Assembly (NCBI GenBank): GCA_017303875.1
Contig: JAFLBP010000008.1
Coordinates: 124,001 to 188,000 of the forward strand
Reading direction: 5' to 3'
Origin: Chitinophagales bacterium
Lineage (GTDB): Bacteria > Bacteroidota > Bacteroidia > Chitinophagales > Saprospiraceae
DNA: 64,000 nt
Shown piece by piece: positions 32,943 to 41,914 of the stretch. The first letter of the stretch is position 1. Every line of letters begins with the position of its first letter. The translations under genes were made by a program, and so were the position numbers. Under the pieces are notes generated by a model. That model was not told where the DNA came from and did not search any database. It saw nothing but the letters and a program-made list of their open reading frames with translations.

Positions 32943-35366
32943 ATGAAAAAACTAAGTCTTTCCTTCGCCCTTGCCCTGATAACTCTTGCTGTCTACGCCC
33001 AAGCCACGCTGCCCGGGCCACAAGAAGGCGGCAAACGCATGCTGCTACCCAACGGCTGGTCGCTCAGCCCAGCAGGCCGCTCCCTGCCCGCCGGTGATTT
33101 TCCCATGAATATCGCCCTATCCCGCTCCGGCAAACGCGCCGCCGTCATCAACAGCGGCCAGGGCCTACACAGTCTGCAACTCCTTGATACTAAAAAAGAA
33201 AAGGTGCTGCACCACCAACAGTTACCCACCTGCTGGCTCGGATTAGCTTTTTCAGCCGATGAAAAATCACTTTTTGTATCCGGCGGAAACCAAAACGCCG
33301 TATATCGCTACGCCGTAGAAAACAATCAGCTCACCCTGCGCGATACCCTCACCGTTGGCAAACCCTGGCCGGAGCGTATTTCGCTGGCCGGGCTTTGCGT
33401 AGACGACGCCCGCGGACTGCTCTACGTAGTAAGCAAAGAGAGCAACAGCCTTTACGCACTCGACCTCAAAACCCGCACCCTGCGCTACCAACACCCGCTC
33501 GGCGCCGAAGCCTACACCTGCGCGCTCAGCCCCGACGGTCAAGTGCTGGCCATCACGCTCTGGGGGGCAGGGCAGGTGCTGCTCTGGAATCCCGCCAGCC
33601 AACAGGAAATGGCGCGGATTACAGTCGGCGACAATCCCAACGATCTCTGTTTCCGCGCCGACGGCCGCTATCTTTTTGTCGCCAATGCCGACGATAATTC
33701 AGTGAGCGTTGTGGAGATGGCAGGTAAAAAAAAGGTAGAAACACTGGTTGCTACGCTGTTTCCAAATGCCCCAACCGGCTCCACAACCAACAGCGTGGCG
33801 CTTTCTTCCAACGGCAAAACGCTGTATGTCGCCAATGCCGACAATAACTGCCTCGCCGTTTTTGATGTTGAAAATCCGGGGCAAAGCGCGTCGGAAGGGT
33901 TTATTCCGACAGGCTGGTACCCGACCTGCATACGAACGGTGGGCAAAAAACTTTTTATCGCCAACGGCAAAGGGTTCTCCTCTTTTCCCAACCCGCAAGG
34001 CCCCGATCCGCTTAGCAAATCGCAACAGGTGGCTTACCAGAAAGGCGACACGGCGGCGCTGCTGAAAATTCAGTACATCGGCAACCTGATGAAAGGAACG
34101 ATAAGCATGGTTGATGCGCCCAACGACGCCAAACTCCGGGAATACTCGGCGCAGGTGTACCGCAACTCACCTTTTACTGCCGAACGCCTCAAAGCGGCCG
34201 AGGGCGAAGCCGGCAACCCCATTCCGCGCCGGGTGGGCGAAACGTCGCCGATCAAATACGTTTTTTATATCATTAAAGAAAACCGTACTTATGATCAGGT
34301 TCTGGGCGATATGACGGCAGGCAATGGCGATCCGGCGCTTTGTCTGTTTCCCGAAAAAATTACGCCCAACCAACATGCCCTGGCACGCGAATTTGTGCTG
34401 CTGGATAACTTTTACGTTGCTGCCGAGGTAAGTGCCGACGGGCACAACTGGAGCACCGCCGCGTATGCCAACGATTTTACGGAAAAAACCTGGATTCAAA
34501 GCTACGGAGATCGCGGCGGCGATTATGTATATGAAGGGCAGGCCAAAATTGCACATCCCAAAGACGGTTTTATCTGGGATCACTGCAAGCGCGCTGGCAT
34601 CAGCTACCGCACTTACGGTGAATTTGCCGACGATGGCAAAGCCAATATAGAAGCGCTGAAAGGACATTTCTGCACGTATTTTACCAGCTGGGATACAGAC
34701 GTGCGCGACACGACCCGTTTCACCCAATGGAAGCGCGATTTTGATTCCTTGGTGGCTGTCGGGCAGTTGCCGCAACTCAATACCCTGCGTTTCATCAATG
34801 ATCATACGGAAGGGCTGCGCAGGGGCAAAGCCACGCCTTTTGCGCAAGTGGCCGACAATGATCTGGCCGTCGGATTATTTGTGGAATACCTGTCGAAAAG
34901 TCCGGTTTGGGCGCAATCAGCAGTGTTTATCCTGGAAGACGACGCGCAAAACGGCGCCGATCATGTGGATGCGCATCGCTCCATCGCATTTGTAGCCAGC
35001 CCGTACACGCGCCGCAATTTTGTAGATCATACGCTGTACAGCACCAATTCCATGCTGCGCACCATAGAACTGATACTTGGCATGCCGCCCATGAGCCAGC
35101 ACGATGCCGCGGCCACACCCATGTGGCGCACTTTTACGGCCACGCCCGACCTGCGGCCCTTCAAGGCCCGGGTGCCGGAGGTTAATCTGGACGATCGCAA
35201 TGCGCTCAATACGCCCTTAGCCCGCGAATTCGACAAGTTTGATTTTGCCGGAGAAGACCGTGTGCCCGATCTCTTGTTCAACCAGCTCCTCTGGAAAGCA
35301 ATCAGGGGCGAACATTCGGAAATGCCCGCCCCCAAACGAAGCGCTTTTTTAATGTTTGATTATTGA
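32943..35366 (+). CDS. YncE-like beta-propeller fused to an alkaline-phosphatase-fold phosphoesterase
   Basis: 807 residues. Signal peptide (cleavage near VYAQ). Residues about 55-345 form a seven-bladed YVTN/YncE propeller (PMNIALSRSGKRAAVINSGQ, YTCALSPDGQVLAITLWGAG, NDLCFRADGRYLFVANADDN, NSVALSSNGKTLYVANADNN). From about 430 comes a phosphoesterase domain (PF04185-like): FYIIKENRTYDQVLGDMT, NQHALAREFVLLDNFYVAAE, SADGHNWSTAAYANDF and FILEDDAQNGADHVDAHRS, with metal-binding Glu, Asp and His residues. A known fusion in Bacteroidota, acting outside the cytoplasm on an unknown phosphoester. The frame begins at TTG 32934, but the ATG at 32943 gives the better signal peptide. Its TGA lies in palindrome copy D. 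Confidence 0.88.
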   Translation: MKKLSLSFALALITLAVYAQATLPGPQEGGKRMLLPNGWSLSPAGRSLPAGDFPMNIALSRSGKRAAVINSGQGLHSLQLLDTKKEKVLHHQQLPTCWLGLAFSADEKSLFVSGGNQNAVYRYAVENNQLTLRDTLTVGKPWPERISLAGLCVDDARGLLYVVSKESNSLYALDLKTRTLRYQHPLGAEAYTCALSPDGQVLAITLWGAGQVLLWNPASQQEMARITVGDNPNDLCFRADGRYLFVANADDNSVSVVEMAGKKKVETLVATLFPNAPTGSTTNSVALSSNGKTLYVANADNNCLAVFDVENPGQSASEGFIPTGWYPTCIRTVGKKLFIANGKGFSSFPNPQGPDPLSKSQQVAYQKGDTAALLKIQYIGNLMKGTISMVDAPNDAKLREYSAQVYRNSPFTAERLKAAEGEAGNPIPRRVGETSPIKYVFYIIKENRTYDQVLGDMTAGNGDPALCLFPEKITPNQHALAREFVLLDNFYVAAEVSADGHNWSTAAYANDFTEKTWIQSYGDRGGDYVYEGQAKIAHPKDGFIWDHCKRAGISYRTYGEFADDGKANIEALKGHFCTYFTSWDTDVRDTTRFTQWKRDFDSLVAVGQLPQLNTLRFINDHTEGLRRGKATPFAQVADNDLAVGLFVEYLSKSPVWAQSAVFILEDDAQNGADHVDAHRSIAFVASPYTRRNFVDHTLYSTNSMLRTIELILGMPPMSQHDAAATPMWRTFTATPDLRPFKARVPEVNLDDRNALNTPLAREFDKFDFAGEDRVPDLLFNQLLWKAIRGEHSEMPAPKRSAFLMFDY

Positions 35367-35513
35367 TTTTTGATGCTTGATTATTGATTTTGGATGCTTG
35401 ATTTTGGATTTTTGATGCTTGATTTTTGATTTCTAATATTTTCAATTTCAAAATATTATAATCAAGCATCAAAAATCCAAAATCAAGCATCAAAAATCAA
35501 AAATTAAAAATCA
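35364..35513. repeat. Convergent palindrome, copy D
   Basis: The largest copy. Left side carries three repeats of TTTTTGATGCTTGATTTT-like units, right side the complements ATCAAGCATCAAAAATCC and AATCAAGCATCAAAAATC. The centre (TTTTCAATTTCAAAATATTA) differs from the TGATAATCA of copies A-C. The TGA stops of both genes are part of repeat units. Confidence 0.85.
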
Positions 35514-38500
35514 CTTTTGAACAGCCAGTGTTTTAGCATCAAGCAGAAGGCCATTGTCGGAATCAAATACCCGGATGAAGTAGAGGCCTTGTGGCAGTTC
35601 CGTCAGTGGAATCTCGCTTTGGTCGGCGGTGATATTCCACTGACGGATCAGTCGGCCCTGTACATTTTCCAAACGCGCCGTCAGGTTGCGTTCCAGCCAG
35701 GCGGCAGGCACCTGTAATCTGCTGTTTGAGCCGGCCGGATTGGGTTGCAGGGTGATTTCCCCTGCTGTGCCGCAGGTGCTTTGCCGGATCGGCGTGAAAG
35801 AAAAACTGCCATCTTCATCCACCGAGCGGATGCGGAAATATTGCAGGCCCTTTTTGTTGCTAAATCGATACTGATACGCGCCTTTACCCTGTGCCGAAAG
35901 GCGGCTGAGGGTTTGCCATTCCTGCCCGTCTGCCGAACCTTCCGCCTCAAAATGGGTCGTCTGGTATTCCAATGCCGTTTGCCATTGAAACAAGAGGTCG
36001 CCTTTGATGCACTGAATACTGAAATTGGTCCACTCCACGTCCAGCGGACTGGTAGCACACTGATTCATTTGATCGATCAGCACCTGGAATTTCGGTCGGT
36101 CATTCCAGGGCGCTGGGTCGTCTTCCTCAAACAGGTGTCCCCAGGAACCATAGACGGACTGCCAGGGGCCGGTCATGATGAAGGCATACGGCATTTCTGA
36201 TTTCATACGACGCATGGTGTCGAGTACTTCGTTGTAGAGATCGTACATGCCGGGATACACCTGCGCGTCGTACATGGCCTGGATATAGGGAGGCACACTG
36301 AAGTCGGTAAAATGCTGGCCCCCTTCGTAGTTGATGATTTTTTTTCCATACATAAAGGTTGTTCGGTAGGCGGTTCGCCAGCCTGGAAGAGCAGCCACCC
36401 AGGCATTGCGGGAGTTGCTGAGCACATCTGTAGCAGTTGCGTTGCTGCCAAGGCTCTGAAGATTGGGGTTGCCGTTGGCGCTGTGATCCAGTCCGAAATA
36501 CCAGGAAGGGGAGAAGTAGTCGTAGCGATCCTGATCGGCGTGTGCGAGTATTTCCTCACTTACCCAATCATAGCCCATTTGAGTGCCCAGCACCCGGTGT
36601 ACCCTTGTTTTTTGCGCACCCCATACATTGTGCCAGATGTCGAAGGCGTGCAGCGCGCGCTCGGTGTAGCGGCGGGGATAACTGATGTTTTGCGGGCCGT
36701 TGGCATTTACCCAGTGCGCTTGCGAGAAGATCCAGTTCCAGACTTCATTGCTGTATTCAAGGTATACCTGGATGCCCGGGTTCAGCTGATCGCGGAACAT
36801 GGTGGCCATCTGCGTGATATAGTTGTCGTCGGCCTGATGCGGTACGCAAATCCAGATGTTGCGGTTGATGGTATTGGCCAATTGAATGATATATTCATAA
36901 GCCACGCCGCCATTCGGATTGTTGGCTTGTGAGAACCATCCGGGTTTGGACCTGCCCGACCATTGCGTTTGTCCACTGCCATTGGTACCCATCCAGTCCA
37001 TAAAGCGAATACTGTAGAATTTACTACAATTATCGAGGAAACTCTGCCGGAATGGTTGGGTTTCGTAAGTGGAAAGGTCGGAGTGGGCTACAATTCGGAT
37101 ATTGCGGATATGATCGCCCTGCTGCGATTGGGTAATATGAAACCAGATATTTCCGGTATTATTTATTGTAAAATCAATATATCCGGTACCGGTACCATTA
37201 ACAGTAAGACCTCCCTGCATTTGAATGCTACCCTGCCCTTCGTAGAGCAGGCGCAAGGGTGTATTGGTAGGGATATGGCCTTCCGCAGAAATGACGTTGC
37301 GCACGGCGCGGTCGCCATTAGGGGTGCTGAAAGGGATTACGGTGGGGTATCCATTGACGTCGAGTGGAATATATTGCTGGTCGTTGCTGTCCCAGGGGCC
37401 GCTGGCGGGGTTATAAGTGACCCAGTAGCCCGTAGATTTAAAATAATCCTTGAAGGGACGGCTGGGCGTCCAGTAGGCTAATCCTTCAATGCCGACGCCC
37501 ATACCCATGGCGCAGGGCTGCGGCTCCCAACCCGGGCAGGTGCTGCTGTCGCGCGGCATAAACAAATCAAAGGTGTCGCGGCAGCCATTGTTACCTGAAA
37601 CATAGAATTTATAGGCGCCGGGCGCCAGGTTTTCATACAGGGCAGCGTTGCCGCTGTTGGGGGGGACGATAGAGTTGGCGCCGTCGCGGAGGGTGAGGGT
37701 ATAGTTGCTATTGTAGCTGGGTACTCTGAAACGGCCGACCGATTGTGTGCAGGTGGGCAATTGTTCGCAGTTCAGCCGCATTTGGCAGGTGAATGTACCG
37801 TATTGATTAAAAACAGTGACGTTTTTGGTAATGGTATGTTGCAGGCCGAGGTTGTCGGTTACGGTGAGGGCGACACTCAGTATACCGGTGGCAGTAAAGG
37901 TGTGGTTTACGCTGGGACCGCTGGCAATGGGAGTGCCGTCGCCAAAATTCCAGGAATAGGCGGCGATACTGCCGTCGGGGTCATTGGAAATACTGCCGTC
38001 AAAAGAGACACTTAGCGGCGCCGTGCCGGATGGCGGTGTGAACGTAAAATCTGCATTTGGGGGCAAATTAACCGCCACATCAGCATCCGGGGCCACGCAG
38101 GGGTAAGAAGCGCCCATGCGAATTTCATCGGCATCACCCATATTGGTATTGCTGCCCTGGTACAAGGCCAGGCTGCGGATAACGAGCGGAGAACTGCTGC
38201 TCTGCACCAGATCGGGGGCGGGAATATCATTGCCCAGCGTAGCGGGATTGACAAAGAGAGAAACCGTTGTCTGGCTCGCTCCGAATTCAATTTTTAAGAC
38301 TAAAAAAGCCGTAGCACCGGCACTTACCGGGATGCTGCTGCGGTACACATTGTTGTTCAGAAACAAAGACCAGTAGCGGATACCGGAATTGGGATCATTG
38401 GAGGGTTCGCCGAAATAACCGGCGCCGATTCGGGCAGTGGAGCAGTTCCAGCACCAGTTAATATTATTGGGATGCCAGTATGCAGCCGAAGTCTCGTTGT

Positions 38501-38897
38501 TGTTGGCGGTTTTGCGCAGCAAAATACTTGCCCAGAGGGTCGTGCCTGCTTGTCCGATGGCGCCTTGTCCGTCGAGCCAGGGCTGAAAAGGCCCGCTGCT
38601 GCTAAGGTTGAAGTTGCGGCCGGCGCTCAGGTACTGGTAACTGCCGGTTTCGTAATTGCCAAGGGTTTGCAGGTCCTGATACGTCATGGGCGACCCGGAA
38701 TTAGTTTGATAACCGGGAATGTTGGTATTGCCGACCTGTACTTCCCAGGGCGCAGCCCAGCCGGTTCCGCCCTGAAGTCCGTGCAGGGGCAGATTAGGAT
38801 TATAGGAAAAGCCCTCGTAGGCGAGGTAATTACAGGTTTGGGCCGAAGCATTGGCCAGGGTTAGCACAAGGAGGAATACAGCTAAAAAGCAACGCAT
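35511..38897 (-). CDS. Large secreted PKD/TIM-barrel protein with T9SS sorting domain
   Basis: 1128 residues from the ATG at 38897, which starts the signal peptide (cleavage near NASAQ). Order: a lectin-like jelly roll (about 21-260, YLAYEGFSYNPNLPLHGLQG), a PKD domain (about 275-365, DGSISNDPDGSIAAYSWNFG), a Cys-containing beta domain, then a long TIM-barrel-like region (about 540-960). The latter has IQVYLEYSNEVWNWIF with Glu718 at the NE position typical of the acid/base in clan GH-A hydrolases. A discoidin-like segment and the T9SS type A domain (ITLQPNPAGSNSRLQVP to LPQGLYFIRVFDSD) end the protein. Probably a surface or released polysaccharide-active protein; its GH family is not assigned. 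Confidence 0.8.
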   Translation of the reverse strand: MRCFLAVFLLVLTLANASAQTCNYLAYEGFSYNPNLPLHGLQGGTGWAAPWEVQVGNTNIPGYQTNSGSPMTYQDLQTLGNYETGSYQYLSAGRNFNLSSSGPFQPWLDGQGAIGQAGTTLWASILLRKTANNNETSAAYWHPNNINWCWNCSTARIGAGYFGEPSNDPNSGIRYWSLFLNNNVYRSSIPVSAGATAFLVLKIEFGASQTTVSLFVNPATLGNDIPAPDLVQSSSSPLVIRSLALYQGSNTNMGDADEIRMGASYPCVAPDADVAVNLPPNADFTFTPPSGTAPLSVSFDGSISNDPDGSIAAYSWNFGDGTPIASGPSVNHTFTATGILSVALTVTDNLGLQHTITKNVTVFNQYGTFTCQMRLNCEQLPTCTQSVGRFRVPSYNSNYTLTLRDGANSIVPPNSGNAALYENLAPGAYKFYVSGNNGCRDTFDLFMPRDSSTCPGWEPQPCAMGMGVGIEGLAYWTPSRPFKDYFKSTGYWVTYNPASGPWDSNDQQYIPLDVNGYPTVIPFSTPNGDRAVRNVISAEGHIPTNTPLRLLYEGQGSIQMQGGLTVNGTGTGYIDFTINNTGNIWFHITQSQQGDHIRNIRIVAHSDLSTYETQPFRQSFLDNCSKFYSIRFMDWMGTNGSGQTQWSGRSKPGWFSQANNPNGGVAYEYIIQLANTINRNIWICVPHQADDNYITQMATMFRDQLNPGIQVYLEYSNEVWNWIFSQAHWVNANGPQNISYPRRYTERALHAFDIWHNVWGAQKTRVHRVLGTQMGYDWVSEEILAHADQDRYDYFSPSWYFGLDHSANGNPNLQSLGSNATATDVLSNSRNAWVAALPGWRTAYRTTFMYGKKIINYEGGQHFTDFSVPPYIQAMYDAQVYPGMYDLYNEVLDTMRRMKSEMPYAFIMTGPWQSVYGSWGHLFEEDDPAPWNDRPKFQVLIDQMNQCATSPLDVEWTNFSIQCIKGDLLFQWQTALEYQTTHFEAEGSADGQEWQTLSRLSAQGKGAYQYRFSNKKGLQYFRIRSVDEDGSFSFTPIRQSTCGTAGEITLQPNPAGSNSRLQVPAAWLERNLTARLENVQGRLIRQWNITADQSEIPLTELPQGLYFIRVFDSDNGLLLDAKTLAVQK

Positions 38898-38930
38898 GGG
38901 ATGAATAGTTGGATGTTTGAACAGAAAGCT

Positions 38931-38938
38931 CAAAGATA
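38931..38938 (-). promoter_or_regulatory. -7 promoter element for the PKD/TIM-barrel gene
   Basis: Minus-strand TATCTTTG, perfect consensus, 33 bases before the ATG at 38897. Confidence 0.5.
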
Positions 38939-39004
38939 GTTCAGGGCTTGTTTCGAAATGAAAGATAGCAGTAGGATTCTTTTCATTCCACCTGAATCTT
39001 GGTA

Positions 39005-39012
39005 TACCTTTG
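39005..39012 (+). promoter_or_regulatory. -7 promoter element for the haloperoxidase-like gene
   Basis: TACCTTTG, perfect consensus, 48 bases before the ATG at 39061; divergent from the element at 38931. Confidence 0.5.
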
Positions 39013-39060
39013 CTTTTCGATCTTCCTGTTTTTTCTGACTTGGTTAAATGTATATTGCAG

Positions 39061-41787
39061 ATGCTTAAACAAACAAAAATCCTGTTGTGCTGCCTGTTTT
39101 TTGCAGGAATAGCCATTCAAGCCGTTGCGCAGGCTTCTGTGGCACGCCGCTGGAATGAAGCCCTGATTCAATCTATTCGCGAAGACTTTGCCCGCCCGCC
39201 CGTACACGCGCGCAACCTGCACCACATGGGCCTGGCCATGTACGATGCCTGGGCAGCTTATGATAGTTTGGCGGAGCCTTTTTTGCTGGGCAAAACCGTT
39301 GGTAATTATACCTGCACTTTTGAAGGTATTCCTAAACCTGCCGACGTGGAAGCCGCACGCCGGGAAGCCATCAGTTTTGCCTGCTTCCGCCTCATGTACA
39401 ACCGCTTTTCCACCTCGCCCAATGCCGGGCAAATGTACTCTCGTATCATCGGCCTGATGCTTACCTTGGGGTACGACTGGACTTACACCGGCACCGATTA
39501 TCAATCGGGCAACCCGGCCGCTTTGGGCAATTATATCGGGATGGCGATCGTGCAAATGGGCTGGCAGGATGGTTCCAATGAGTTCGGCAATTACGGCGCA
39601 CTCAACTATATGCCGCTTAACCCGCCACTAAATATGGAGTACTCCGGGGCGCCCAATGTTGTAGACATCAACCACTGGCAACCGCTTCAACTGAGCAATG
39701 CCATTGATCAAAATGGCAATCCCATTCCGGCGTTACAGGTGTTCCAAAGCCCTGAATGGGGCCGCGTACAGCCTTTTGCATTGAGCAATGCCGACCGTAA
39801 AAGTTATTTCCGTAATGGGTATGAATATGTCGTTTACCACGACCCCGGCGCGTTCCCAAGCCTTGATACCATTGAAGGTGGCGGCTTCTCGGAGGAATTT
39901 AAATGGAATTATGAACTCGTGTTGTCCTGGAGTGCTCAGTTGGATACTCAAGACAGCGTAATTTGGGATATTTCTCCGCGCAGTATCGGCAATACGCAGT
40001 TTTTACCCAACACCCTGGCTGAATACCATACCTTTTACAAATTTTCCGAAGGCGGCGACAGCGGCGGTATCGGCCATGCGTTAAATCCCAAAACCGGTCA
40101 GCCATATGCCCCGCAATATGTACCGCGCGGCGATTACACGCGGGTGCTGGCGCAGTTTTGGGCCGACGGCCCAACCTCCGAAACACCGCCGGGCCACTGG
40201 TTTTCCATCCTCAATAAAGTAATGGATCACCCCGATTTTGTGCGCCGTTTCGGCGGGCAGGGTGCTGTGCTGGATCCCTTGGAATGGGATGTAAAAGCCT
40301 ATTTTACCCTCGGAGGCGCCATGCACGATGCCGCCATCAGCGCCTGGGGTATTAAAGGCTGGTACGATGGCCCGCGCCCGGTAACGGCCCTGCGTTATAT
40401 GGCCGGTAAAGGGCAGTGCTCAGATCCCGCACAGCCTTCCTATCACCCGGCCGGTGTGCACCTTATTCCCGGATTAATTGAGTTGGTAAAAACGGGCGAC
40501 CCGCTGGCAGGTACCAATGGCGAACATATCAATAAAATTAAATTTTACACCTGGAAAGGCCCGCAAACCATTCTGAACCCCGTGATGCAGACCGTGGAAA
40601 CCGGCTGGATTTTGGCCGAAAATTGGTGGCCTTATCAGCGTAAAACATTTGTTACGCCGCCATTTGCAGGTTATATTTCCGGACACTCAACTTATTCCCG
40701 GGCAGCAGCCGAAGTGCTGACGCTTGTCACCGGCGACGCGTTTTTTCCCGGCGGCATGGGGGAATTTCACATTACGGCAAATAATAATTTCTTAGTGCTC
40801 GAACAAGGCCCCACAGTAGATGTGACGCTGCAATGGGCAACCTACCGCGATGCCTCCGACCAAACCAGCCTGTCGCGTATCTGGGGCGGTATTCACCCGC
40901 CGTTTGATGATATTCCGGGCCGAAAAATTGGTATGGAAGTAGGGCTGGATGCCTATGCACTGGCTAAATCCCTGTTTTATCCCGACCGCGACGGCGACGG
41001 CTTTGCCTACAATGAAGAATGTGATGACCAAAATGCCAATGTTTATCCCAATGCACCGGAATTCTGCGACGGGATCGATAATAACTGTGATGGCCTGATC
41101 GATAACGGCCTCGCTATTTATTCCTATTTCCCCGATAACGACGGCGACGGCTTCGGCGATGCGCTGGGCAAATTAGATACCTGTGCGGAAACCGGCCCGG
41201 CCAACTATGTAGGTAATGGCCTGGATTGCGATGACAACAACCCGGACATCAACCCCAATAAAACAGAAACCTGCGATGGCGTTGACAATAACTGCGATGG
41301 CCTGACCGACAATGGCTTGGTGCTGTATTCCTATTTCCCCGACCAAGACGGCGACGGCTATGGCAACGCACAGGGTAAATTGGATACCTGCGCGGAGACA
41401 GCGCCGGCCAATTACATCAACAACAATTTAGACTGCGACGACGCCAATGCCGCCGTTTATCCCGGTGCGCCTGAACTGGCCGACAACTTAGACAACGACT
41501 GCAACGGATTGGTGGATGATTTCTCCTCAACCCAATCCGTTGCGCTGCAAGCCGGGATATTCCCCAATCCGACTGATGGTGAAATCACGATTTTATGCGA
41601 AAATGTTGCGGATTTGAAAATTTGCCTAAGCGATTTGTACGGGCGTGTATTAACTGAAAAACGCTTGTATTTTACCGGAAATCAGTCGCGTTTTGACCTG
41701 AAAACCTACCCTGCCGGCGCCTACCTGCTCAAGCTGACAGCGCCCAACGGCCAGCAAACGCTTGTAAGGCTGATCAGGCAGAATTAA
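39061..41787 (+). CDS. Vanadium-haloperoxidase/PAP2-type protein with MopE-like metal repeats and T9SS domain
   Basis: 908 residues. Signal peptide to about residue 24 (AVAQ). Residues about 30-630 form the vanadium-dependent haloperoxidase / PAP2 fold: KGWYDGPRPVTALRYM, SGHS at 540-543 with His542, and RIWGGIHPPFDD with Arg606 and His612, the residues that hold vanadate or phosphate. Residues about 641-820 contain three repeats of the pattern DxDGDG ... CDD.N ... CDGxDNNCDGLxDNG, the MopE-type Ca/metal-binding repeat. The last 79 residues are a T9SS type A sorting domain (AGIFPNPTDGEITI, YPAGAYLLKLTAP). Expected on the cell surface. It could oxidise halides with peroxide or be a phosphatase; sequence alone cannot separate these. 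Confidence 0.85.
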   Translation: MLKQTKILLCCLFFAGIAIQAVAQASVARRWNEALIQSIREDFARPPVHARNLHHMGLAMYDAWAAYDSLAEPFLLGKTVGNYTCTFEGIPKPADVEAARREAISFACFRLMYNRFSTSPNAGQMYSRIIGLMLTLGYDWTYTGTDYQSGNPAALGNYIGMAIVQMGWQDGSNEFGNYGALNYMPLNPPLNMEYSGAPNVVDINHWQPLQLSNAIDQNGNPIPALQVFQSPEWGRVQPFALSNADRKSYFRNGYEYVVYHDPGAFPSLDTIEGGGFSEEFKWNYELVLSWSAQLDTQDSVIWDISPRSIGNTQFLPNTLAEYHTFYKFSEGGDSGGIGHALNPKTGQPYAPQYVPRGDYTRVLAQFWADGPTSETPPGHWFSILNKVMDHPDFVRRFGGQGAVLDPLEWDVKAYFTLGGAMHDAAISAWGIKGWYDGPRPVTALRYMAGKGQCSDPAQPSYHPAGVHLIPGLIELVKTGDPLAGTNGEHINKIKFYTWKGPQTILNPVMQTVETGWILAENWWPYQRKTFVTPPFAGYISGHSTYSRAAAEVLTLVTGDAFFPGGMGEFHITANNNFLVLEQGPTVDVTLQWATYRDASDQTSLSRIWGGIHPPFDDIPGRKIGMEVGLDAYALAKSLFYPDRDGDGFAYNEECDDQNANVYPNAPEFCDGIDNNCDGLIDNGLAIYSYFPDNDGDGFGDALGKLDTCAETGPANYVGNGLDCDDNNPDINPNKTETCDGVDNNCDGLTDNGLVLYSYFPDQDGDGYGNAQGKLDTCAETAPANYINNNLDCDDANAAVYPGAPELADNLDNDCNGLVDDFSSTQSVALQAGIFPNPTDGEITILCENVADLKICLSDLYGRVLTEKRLYFTGNQSRFDLKTYPAGAYLLKLTAPNGQQTLVRLIRQN

Positions 41788-41911
41788 ATGTTTGAGTGTT
41801 TTTGTGTTTGAGTGTTTTTGTGTTTTAGAGGATATGTACTTAAACACTTAAACACAAAAACTCTAAAACACTCATCACTCATCGTTCATCACTCATCGTT
41901 CATCGTTAAAA
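41788..41911. repeat. Inverted repeat of TGAGTGTTTTTGTG units with a GATGA-type tail
   Basis: Left arm (two copies of GTTTGAGTGTTTTTGTG, then TTTTAGAG) and right arm (ACTTAAACACTTAAACAC, then AAAAACTCTAAAACACTCA) form an imperfect palindrome centred near 41840. It is followed at 41868-41907 by alternating CATCACTCATCGTT units, the inverted form of the repeat at 1693-1725. It fills the whole gap between two genes on the same strand. Confidence 0.8.
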
Positions 41912-41914
41912 AAA

